64,000 bases of DNA from Rebecca billardiae RCC1528 (lineage: Eukaryota > Haptophyta): positions 3,348,001 through 3,412,000 of the forward strand of contig OZ251224.1 in the NCBI GenBank assembly GCA_965240325.2, written 5' to 3'. Below are positions 21,723 through 29,220 of this stretch, one piece after another. How positions within the stretch are numbered: the first letter of the stretch is position 1; every line of letters starts with the position of its first letter. The notes beneath the pieces are model-generated. The model searched no databases, was not told where the DNA came from, and saw only the letters and a list, made by a program, of their open reading frames with translations. Made by a program: the position numbers and the translations under genes.

Positions 21723-24086
21723 CTAACCGAGTCGTATTGCACCTCCGAACGTAGCCAGCCGCTGGCCGCGCGCGGCGCGCACGCCAGGTGGGGGCAGCGC
21801 GGCGGCGCGCACGCCAGGTGGAGGCAGCGCGGCGCGCACGCCCCCGGAGTAGACTGTGCGTGGTCGGACTGCCACCGGCACCGTCCTGGCGTCCGTGTGT
21901 GCGCGGACAAAAAGCGGCTCAGAGCGATCCACATAGACGCCAGTCGCGCAACCAGCCGCCAGCACAGCAGCCAACGCCGACCCGGTCTCGTCCGCATCCT
22001 CATTCAGGTCGTCCAGGTCCGGCAGGTTTGCCCCCTCGTACCACTTGAACTCAGCTGTGAGAATCGTCCGAACCCCGTCCTCAGAGCGGCGAGGGCGACT
22101 GGGTGATGCCAATGGATGGGGCCCGTGAAGCAGCTCAAACTTCTTGTCCTTCCTGTACGCCTTCCCACCGGAGCACTGGACGCCGCCAAAGAGCAGAATT
22201 GCGTTGCCGTGAACCGCGGCGGCGTGATGCGAGCGAGGCCCTCCAGGGAACGCACACGTTGTTTTCCACCCGTTCGCCGTATTGCCGAGCTCGAGGAAGT
22301 GCGAGGCCGAGCTGGGCGCGCACGACGTCGCCTGCAGCTGTTGCTCCGGAACGAGCCCACCGAGCACGTGCAGCTTGTTGCGGAAGACGACCATCGCCGC
22401 ATGCGCGCACGGCTCGGGCAGGTCGGCCAAGGCCACCCACTCGTCCTGCTCGGCGGGCGTGTACTTCCAGACGGTGGCTTGCGGGCGGCCGCTCGGGTCA
22501 AAGCCGCCGGCGACGTAGACCGAGCCGTCGTGCACGGTGGCGGCCGCACCGCGCCTCGGAGAGGGCAGTCGGCTCACCTCGTGCCACTCGTCGAGGTCGG
22601 GCGACCACCGAGCGCAGAGCGCCGTCGCGTCATCCGTGCCCGTTGGAGCAGTCGAGCCGGAGCCACGGTCGGATGCGTCGTCTGTGCCACCGCCAAGGAC
22701 GTAGATCCATCCGTCGAGGACGCACGCGGCGGCGGCGCCATGCGCGCGCTGCATCCGACCAGCCACCGACCACTGGCGCCGCGCAGCGTCATACCGGTGG
22801 ATGTCGCCTTCGCCTCCGTGGAGCAGGTGCAGCGCGCCGGCGTAGAAGACCGGCATGGGCTGTGCCGTGCGGCGCGCGCATGCACCAGCGGGGGCGGGCG
22901 GGAAGGGCTCGAGAGAGCACCAGCTAGTGCTGCTGACGCCGCGATACATGGAGCCCGCGATGACCTTGAGGCCACGCTGACCACCGACATACAGCCCGAG
23001 GGGGTCCTCGACCGACAATCGGTAGCCATCGTCGGCGTCGCTGCCGCTCGGAGACGTCGCTGCTGGAAGGAGTCCGTCAGACCGTGCGTCCTCGAGCTCG
23101 AGCAGGAACAAGCATGCGGGCCGTTCGTCGTTTTCGCGCGGCTGCGAGCGCAGGGAGGACATGGAGCGGCGGAACGGAGCGTCCGAGACCGTGAACTCGT
23201 ACGACTCGGTGACCAGTGTCTTCAGACGCTGGCCGCAGCCGGCGTCGAGGATCAACGAGTCGGGGCGGCGCCAGAGCGCGATGAGAGCGGGCGCGGGCAA
23301 GCGGTGGTACTGCACGCGCTCGAGGAGCTCGCGGAGCTTGCCGATGCGGTTGATGCGGTCGAGGCGGACCCAGTCGAGCACAGCTCGCAGAACGCAGACT
23401 TCCGGCACGGCCACCTCGCTGCTCTCCAGGACGGCACACATCGTCTCGAACGAGCATTCGAGCCGTGCATCGCGCGCGACGAGTGCGTCGAGGTGCTTCG
23501 CGATCAGCTTCACAGCGTCGCGCTTGAGGTTGCACAAGTGGCAGTCCTCGGCAAGCGAGAAGGCAGACAGCGCGCCGTCCAGCGTCAGATGCCATTGGAG
23601 CAGGTTGGCGCAGCTCTGCTTCAGCCGCGGTATGCCGAGGAAGTTTGCGGCGCGGGCCAGCATCTCGACGTCGGCCAGCTCGACCACCGTGCGCGCGCTG
23701 TACAGATACTCGAGGATCCGCTCGAATGTCTCGCATTCGATCCCTTGCAGAGCGACGCTGCCCATCTGTGCCTCGACTAAGTTCGACTTGAACATCGCGC
23801 TGAAGTACTCCGAGCCTGCGGACAGAATGCACCGATGGCACGAATACGACTTGTTGCCGAGCGTGATCGTCGCGTCGGTGAGGGCCTTCTCCTCGTACAG
23901 CGACAGAAAACCGCGGTCACGCTCGCGCACGTTGTCGCTCAGCTGAGAGTCCGTGATCTCGACGCCGCTCCGCGGCTCGTCGTCCTCGCGCACGCGCTTG
24001 TTCGAGAGCATCGCGGCGAGGCGGACGCCGCGCTCGCGACTGAACTGGCGGTTGGCCGGTCGAATTGATTGGCGGATTTCTAACAT
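21723..24086 (-). CDS. BTB-BACK-kelch protein, tandem copy 3, 787 aa
   Basis: This is the copy next to the intact HMG gene. The domain layout is as in copy 1. It is the most divergent at the 5' end: the start is MLEIRQSIRPANRQF rather than MRVSIRKEIQSIRPSNRHF, and several substitutions fall in the BACK region (HLCN for HLYN, ARLECSFETMC for AELQCSFETIC). The tail is shared with copy 2. If the internal ATG (24011) is used, the three products differ even less. Its position beside the full HMG gene suggests that this pair is the ancestral arrangement (inference). Confidence 0.9.
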   Translation of the reverse strand: MLEIRQSIRPANRQFSRERGVRLAAMLSNKRVREDDEPRSGVEITDSQLSDNVRERDRGFLSLYEEKALTDATITLGNKSYSCHRCILSAGSEYFSAMFKSNLVEAQMGSVALQGIECETFERILEYLYSARTVVELADVEMLARAANFLGIPRLKQSCANLLQWHLTLDGALSAFSLAEDCHLCNLKRDAVKLIAKHLDALVARDARLECSFETMCAVLESSEVAVPEVCVLRAVLDWVRLDRINRIGKLRELLERVQYHRLPAPALIALWRRPDSLILDAGCGQRLKTLVTESYEFTVSDAPFRRSMSSLRSQPRENDERPACLFLLELEDARSDGLLPAATSPSGSDADDGYRLSVEDPLGLYVGGQRGLKVIAGSMYRGVSSTSWCSLEPFPPAPAGACARRTAQPMPVFYAGALHLLHGGEGDIHRYDAARRQWSVAGRMQRAHGAAAACVLDGWIYVLGGGTDDASDRGSGSTAPTGTDDATALCARWSPDLDEWHEVSRLPSPRRGAAATVHDGSVYVAGGFDPSGRPQATVWKYTPAEQDEWVALADLPEPCAHAAMVVFRNKLHVLGGLVPEQQLQATSCAPSSASHFLELGNTANGWKTTCAFPGGPRSHHAAAVHGNAILLFGGVQCSGGKAYRKDKKFELLHGPHPLASPSRPRRSEDGVRTILTAEFKWYEGANLPDLDDLNEDADETGSALAAVLAAGCATGVYVDRSEPLFVRAHTDARTVPVAVRPRTVYSGGVRAALPPPGVRAAALPPPGVRAARGQRLATFGGAIRLG

Positions 24087-24190
24087 TTCTTTCTAATGAC
24101 GCGATGGCAATCATGGCATATTGATTTTCATATTTGGAATTTGCCGAGCGCCGACGACGATGAGATCGCTCGAGAGATCTCAGATCGGTG
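24087..24190. promoter_or_regulatory. Divergent promoter region, kelch copy 3 / HMG-box gene
   Basis: The 104 bp between outward-facing ATGs are less GC-rich than the flanking coding DNA. Shortened versions (56 bp) separate kelch copies 1 and 2 from the HMG fragments, so the divergent promoter was duplicated with them. Confidence 0.5.
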
Positions 24191-25883
24191 ATGACCAACG
24201 GTCATCCTCGTCTAGTGCACTCGCCCGCCGGCGGCAAGTGGGGGAGCATGGTCGAGATCGCGGACGACCCGGAGCTCGATCGCGTGCTCGCGGAGCTCGA
24301 CCCCGACGCGGCGGTGGCGAAGCAGTCGTGCGATGATGGCTCGGCATCGGCGCTCCCCGCGAAGGCTGCCACAAAGACCAAGTCGCGTGGCCGCGCGAGC
24401 AAGCGCGTGATGCCTGCCATGATCCGGGCGCCCGACGGCTCGTCGTTTGGCAGCTGCGACAACTGCGGCAAGCGCTGCCCCGCGGCGATGCTCCCGCAGT
24501 ATGGTGGCAGCGGGCACGAGTGCGACGAGCTCGACCCCGCGGCCAGGCTCAAGGAGCTGCACGCGAAGCAGATGGCGAAGAAGTCAGCTGAGGCCGATCG
24601 TTTCGAGGCTGCCAAGCAGGCGGCGCGGCGCGAGCTCGCCGGCCGCGAGGTGGGCGCTGCGCGCGCGTGAGGGACAGGTGGTGGTGTGACCCGGGTGGTA
24701 GAGGAGGTGACGCGATGCGCTTCTTGGGGGGCATGGCTGCTCCGCCCATCCCACCGGCCCAGCGCAAGGAGATCCGCGGGGCTCATCGCGCGCCCCACCG
24801 CGCCCCTCCGCGCCTGCCCGCGCCGAGGCGCAGGCATCGAAGCCCAAGTCGGCGTACCAGCACTTCTGCAACTCGCGGCGAGTCGACCTGAAGGACGAGA
24901 AGCCCGACCTCGACGGCAAGGAGATGACCACCATCCTCGCGGACGAGTGGGGCCAGCTCACGGCGGACGCGAAGGTCAAGTTCGAGGCGCTGGCGGCGGT
25001 GGACAAGGAGATCTTCGAGAAGCGCATGGCGGAGTGCGCCGTGGGCGCGGCGGAGGGGAAGGCCACGGTGCGCGCACGCGCGCGCCCGCACCCCCCAACC
25101 CCGCGTGCGGCCGTGCCGTCGCTGCGACCGCCAGGCGCGCGCGCGCGCGTGCTCACAGAGTGGGCGCGCGCCTCTGACCGCCGGGGCCGTCGGACGCGCC
25201 GCAGGAGGCCAAGGCCACGGAGGAAGGGGGGGCGCAGGACGAGCCGAAGCAGCGCTACAAGAAGGCGCGCTCCGCGTACCTCTTCTACGTCGATCGGAAC
25301 CGCGCGCGCGTCAAGGAGGTCCGCCGCGCCCGCGCACACCCCGCCCCGACGTGCGCGCGCGCGCGCGTCCGGCTGACCCTCAGGCCGTGCACGGCGCGTG
25401 CGCTCGCCCCCGGCCCAAACTGCCCGTGCGCGCTCGCAGGACAATCCGGAGTTCCAGATGATCGAGGTCACCAAGGCGCTCGCCGTCGAGTGGAACGCGC
25501 TCGATGCCGAGGCGAAGGCGGAGTACGTCGCGCTGCACCAGGCGGAGAAGCAGGAGCTGACGGACAACCCGGTCGTGCTCGAGCCCAAGGCGCCGAAGGG
25601 CGCCAAGCGCGTGAAGGGTGCCGCAAAGGCGCAGCCGAGCAAGCGCAAGGCGAAGAGCGCCGCGCCAGCTGCGGCGGCGCGGAAGCCACGCAAGGCAGCG
25701 CGCGTCGTCGAGGACGACGACGACGATGACGACGACGGCGACGACAAAGCGGAGAAAGACGAGGCCGCGGAGGCGTCGGACGGCAACGACAGCAACTCCG
25801 AGCAGGGTGACGACGACTCTGATGACGACGACGAGAACGCCGCCGGCGCAGGTGAGAAAGACGCTGGTGATGACGACGAGTGA
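24191..25883 (+). CDS. HMG-box protein with two HMG boxes and acidic tail, four exons, 416 aa
   Basis: The exons are 24191-24649, 24834-25067, 25205-25318 and 25440-25883. Introns of 184, 137 and 121 nt have GT-AG ends, and all junctions are in phase 0. The N-terminal part has a cysteine cluster (CDNCGKRC plus HEC) that might bind zinc. HMG box 1 starts SKPKSAYQHFCNSRR and includes EWGQLTADAKVKFE. HMG box 2 spans exons 3 and 4 (KKARSAYLFYVDRNR, then VEWNALDAEAKAEY). A basic linker and a long Asp/Glu-rich tail follow, as in HMGB and SSRP1-like chromatin proteins. The role is probably DNA bending or chromatin organisation in the nucleus. The 5' end is copied twice in the tandem array to the left. 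Confidence 0.85.
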
Positions 25884-26611
25884 TCGGGCCGTGCCTGCGG
25901 CACCGCTGGATCGATCAGTTGATGTCGGCGGCCGTGCGTGCGTAAGGGCGCCTCAGTGCGGCCGCACGCGGCGCAGCAGGGCTTGGGAGGCGCAGCATAC
26001 CAGTCTCAGCGTCATCATCACTGGGCGGCCGGCGGCGGAGCCCGACCGCGCGGTGGCCCTGCGAGCACCTGGCGACCTCGTCCTCGGACTAGTAAACTCT
26101 AAAGACTCGATCCGACTCCGAGATATGCTGATGACGATTCAAAACTCACCATCCGATGACTCAGAAGCGAATCATCATCACATCACATATGCATTTGGCA
26201 GCAAGACAGTCAACTTAGAGCCTTAGGACATGGCGGAGCAAGTAGACGCTCATCATCGTCTGCTAATACTGCTCATCCGCCGTATATAGCCGCCGAGTCG
26301 TCATATGTCACTGTGCGCGGCATAATCAATGCTGATCAGGTCGACCGCCGGACGAGGCGTCCGTAGACTCATCCGTGGTCGGTGGTAATCGTGATGTCGT
26401 CACTGCGCGTAGCCTCACACATGAGTGACCGCCGAGGATCGCGGCCGCGGGATGATGGTTCACGTGGACCGGTGGCACGCCCGTGCCACGAAGCTGTCAT
26501 TGGGAGGATTTGCTCCCTCCCGCAAGCCTAACGGCTGCACCGCTCTCCAGAGTCCAGGCCGCCCGCGTACCGCGGCCGGGTGGCACACGCTCGTCGTCAC
26601 GTTTAAGTTTG
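25884..26611. other. Intergenic region between HMG and POR-like genes
   Basis: This lies between convergent genes. The middle (about 26090-26420) is relatively AT-rich with ATGATG/CATCAT words. No gene was recognised. Confidence 0.55.
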
Positions 26612-27778
26612 TTACGCGCGCCGCAGCCCGACGAGCTGCTCGGACAGCTCCCACAGCTGCTTGGCCTTGGCCTCGTCGCGCGCCTCTACCGAGGGCACGC
26701 GCTGCACGAGCGTGTGCTTCCCGGGCGGGTAGTCCGAGTAGAACAGCCCGTGCTTCCCCTCGAGCTCGGGCGAGACCGACATGAACTCGAGGCAGCCGCC
26801 GCCGTACTCGACCGTCTCCGCAAACCGGGCGACGTTGGTCGCGACAAAGTCGAACGCGGTGGTGAAGAGCTTGCGCTGGTTGCGGAAGAGGCCGGACTTG
26901 GTGATCAGCCCGGGCGAGAGGGCGTTGACGCACACGGGCGAGCGCGCCGCGCCCAGCCTGCGGTCGAGTTCGAGCATGAAGAGCATGTTGCACAGCTTCG
27001 AGTCCTTGTATGCCTTGTCTGGGTCAAATTCGCCACCGTCGACCATGGCCCACGACTCTCCGCGCGTCGCGGCGCGCAGGCCGGCAAGGTCGCCGAGGGT
27101 GGCCTTCGAGCCGACCTGGCCGCCCGGCTCCTCGGGGTTGTGCACCTCGGACGCCGTGACCACCAGCCGCGGCGCCTGCGGGCCCGACCCCCGCTTCTGC
27201 AGCTCGGGCAGCAGCAGCTGCGCGAGCAGGAAGTGGCCCAGGTGATTGACTCCGATCGTCTCCTCAAAGCCCTCGCGCGTGCGCTTCGGCGCCGTCTCTT
27301 GCGTGCCCGGCGCCACCGCGGCGTTGAGCACGAGCACGTCGAGCGGGAGCGATCGCGCGCGCCACGCGTCGGCGCACGCGCGCACGCTCGCGAGGGACGC
27401 GAGGTCGCACTCGACGCCGATGGCCTCGCCGCCTGGAACACGGGCGCTCGCGCCGAGCTCGCGATTGATCGCGTCTGCCGCGGCGTCGGCGCGGGCCTGC
27501 GAGCGGCAGAGCAAGTATACGTGGTCACCTCGCTCAGCGAGCTTCCGCGCGCCTTCGAAGCCAATGCCGCCGACGGTCGCGCCCGTGATCAGCACGTTGA
27601 GAGGGCGCTTGTCAGACGGCTGCGCCGACGCGGCCCGCGCGGCCCACGGCGTGACGAGCGGCGCGGCGATGAGCACGGATCGCCGAGGCAGCGTGTTCAC
27701 GCGCTGTATGCCGAGTGCCACGTGCGCAAGCGCCAAGACCGCGGCAAGCAGCGTCCGCCGGCTGCGGAGGCACGGCAT
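26612..27778 (-). CDS. Short-chain dehydrogenase related to protochlorophyllide oxidoreductase (POR-like), 388 aa
   Basis: A single exon starts at ATG 27778. The Rossmann motif reads VLITGATVGGIG, followed by LNAAV and NHLGHFLLAQLLL, and the catalytic YxxxK is Tyr257/Lys261 in AYKDSKLCNMLF. The YKDSK-CNM block, SPGLITKSGLFRN and the C-terminal GLFYSDY resemble light-dependent POR more than generic SDRs. Whether it reduces protochlorophyllide or another substrate cannot be told. The leader has a signal peptide (LLAAVLALAHVALG), then a region ending in PRRSVLIAAPLV and ARAASA, which looks like a twin-arginine thylakoid-lumen signal. The gene follows the sulfotransferase on the same strand. Confidence 0.75.
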   Translation of the reverse strand: MPCLRSRRTLLAAVLALAHVALGIQRVNTLPRRSVLIAAPLVTPWAARAASAQPSDKRPLNVLITGATVGGIGFEGARKLAERGDHVYLLCRSQARADAAADAINRELGASARVPGGEAIGVECDLASLASVRACADAWRARSLPLDVLVLNAAVAPGTQETAPKRTREGFEETIGVNHLGHFLLAQLLLPELQKRGSGPQAPRLVVTASEVHNPEEPGGQVGSKATLGDLAGLRAATRGESWAMVDGGEFDPDKAYKDSKLCNMLFMLELDRRLGAARSPVCVNALSPGLITKSGLFRNQRKLFTTAFDFVATNVARFAETVEYGGGCLEFMSVSPELEGKHGLFYSDYPPGKHTLVQRVPSVEARDEAKAKQLWELSEQLVGLRRA

Positions 27779-27920
27779 TGCGGACGCAATTGACGGCCCT
27801 CGCCCCGACGAGCCTGGTCCGCTGCGGCCGGATGATCGACTAGTACAGTAGTACGTACTTTACTGTACAGTATGAGAGACGACAGTACAATAGTAGTACG
27901 TGGTAGTACAGTCGTATGGA
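27779..27920. other. Short AGTAC-rich spacer
   Basis: The 142 bp between the POR-like start and the sulfotransferase stop contain many GTAC words (TACAGTAGTACGTAC and similar), part of it near-palindromic. It probably holds the POR-like promoter. Confidence 0.4.
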
Positions 27921-29042
27921 CTACAACGCAGCCAGCTCCTCGGCGACAGCGGGCGACGTCGCGCACCCCGATTCGCGCCACGCCGCATGCCGACGCAGCG
28001 CCCTCTCAAACCGCGCGGGCCCCGAGGCCAACGCACGCTCGGTCGTGAACGCATGCTCCACCTCGTTCGCGTTGGCGACAAACGTCGCGATGTCGGCGCC
28101 GTGCACGCGCCGCCAGGCCGCGGGCGGCACCCAGAAGCGCTCGGAAGGGGCGAGCGTGCGGCGATGCACGCCGGCAGTCGCGGACATGCGCTGCAGCGTG
28201 CTCGACCTCGCTTGCAGGAATGCCTCGTAGCTCACAAAGTGCACCGCGCTGCAGTTTGGTGACGCGCGCGCCAGCGTGGCCGCGATGGGCGCGTGCACGC
28301 GCTTCCACATGTTGAGCGAGCGCGCGGCGGAGACGCGCAGTGCAGGCAGGTCGTAGGCGCGCTTGCGCGGCTCGATGGTCCGCGCGATCGGCAGGAACTG
28401 CTCGTGCGCGGGATGCGTCCGGTTGCGCGCCTTGTGCCCGTAGTTGGACAGGGCCCAGCGCATCAGGTCATGCCGCACGAGGACGAAAGCTGTCAGGCTC
28501 GCGCGCGCGGCGCCGTGCTCGAGGCAGTGGGCGACGACCGGGGCCTCCGCGGCGCCGAGCGAGATGATGACGATCCCCGCCTGGTGTGTTCGCAGCCGCG
28601 CTCGCGCGCTCGCGTTGGTGCTGAGGATCGTCAGGTTCCGCTCGAGCACGCTGCTGTGTTCGAAGTTGTCTGCGAGCGTGTCGAGCCGACCATCGCACAG
28701 CACGTCCCGCATGAGAGCGCGATGGCGAGGCGGGTACCGATCGAGCGGTGTGAACGCACGCTGGAACACTTCATAGAGGGGCAGCGCGCCGAGGTGCTCA
28801 GCGAGCGCGTGCTCAAGGGCATGCGAGCCCTCATGGCGCGTGTGGAAGACGACGATGCGCGTCCAGGGAGGCCTGCTGCCCAATGAGCCCAATGAGGACA
28901 CCCTGGCCGAGGGATCGGCAGTGCCACGTTGTGCTGACAGGCCTGGTGGCTGCAACAGGTCGACGCTACCGAGCATGCTCACCCACACGAGAGCCACCCG
29001 TGCCGACCTGCGTCGGCATGAGGCGCCATGCTGAATCCGCAT
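27921..29042 (-). CDS. Sulfotransferase-like type II membrane protein, 373 aa
   Basis: The ATG at 29042 was chosen because the longer frame begins with TTG. A short hydrophobic segment near residues 15-35 (RVALVWVSMLGSVDLL) could be a Golgi signal anchor. RIVVFHTRHEGSHALE looks like the 5'-phosphosulfate loop region of PAPS-dependent sulfotransferases, and FVLVRHDLMRWALSNYG resembles the 3'-phosphate site (R then S eight residues on). The SxxxxLxxM-type segments later on also fit. It would transfer sulfate to a glycan or small acceptor. The match is by motif only; another alpha/beta P-loop transferase remains possible. Confidence 0.6.
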   Translation of the reverse strand: MRIQHGASCRRRSARVALVWVSMLGSVDLLQPPGLSAQRGTADPSARVSSLGSLGSRPPWTRIVVFHTRHEGSHALEHALAEHLGALPLYEVFQRAFTPLDRYPPRHRALMRDVLCDGRLDTLADNFEHSSVLERNLTILSTNASARARLRTHQAGIVIISLGAAEAPVVAHCLEHGAARASLTAFVLVRHDLMRWALSNYGHKARNRTHPAHEQFLPIARTIEPRKRAYDLPALRVSAARSLNMWKRVHAPIAATLARASPNCSAVHFVSYEAFLQARSSTLQRMSATAGVHRRTLAPSERFWVPPAAWRRVHGADIATFVANANEVEHAFTTERALASGPARFERALRRHAAWRESGCATSPAVAEELAAL

Positions 29043-29220
29043 GCGACGTGGTGGAGTCCAGCTCCATGTCAAGACTCAAGACCATGGCCCATCCGATGGT
29101 AAGCACCTGCCGCCATCGTGCGTCTAGCGAGCTTGACGGCTGACGCCCACTGACGCCCACTGCCCCTCGACTTCGGGGCCGTGGGCGTCCACCGTCCATC
29201 GGCGTGGCGCGGCGACGGCC
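29043..29220. promoter_or_regulatory. Divergent promoter region, sulfotransferase / PARP
   Basis: The 178 bp between outward-facing starts include a tandem CTGACGCCCA pair (29142-29161). Confidence 0.4.

Larger units (their letters stand above)
15260..24360. repeat. Tandem array, 3,290-bp period, two full units plus a third partial unit
   Basis: The first unit spans about 15260-18549, the second 18550-21839, and the third 21840 to about 24360, where it becomes the unique HMG-box gene. Matching landmarks such as CCCCCGGAGTAGACTGTGCG sit at 15261, 18551 and 21841, exactly 3,290 bp apart. Only scattered single-base differences were seen in the parts compared. Each full unit contains a kelch gene, a truncated copy of the HMG gene start, and a GTAC-rich element. 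Confidence 0.95.

Noticed and set aside
15260-24360. CRISPR-like or phage-type array suggested by regular repeats
   Set aside because: The repeat period is 3.3 kb and contains eukaryotic genes; there are no short repeats with unique spacers.
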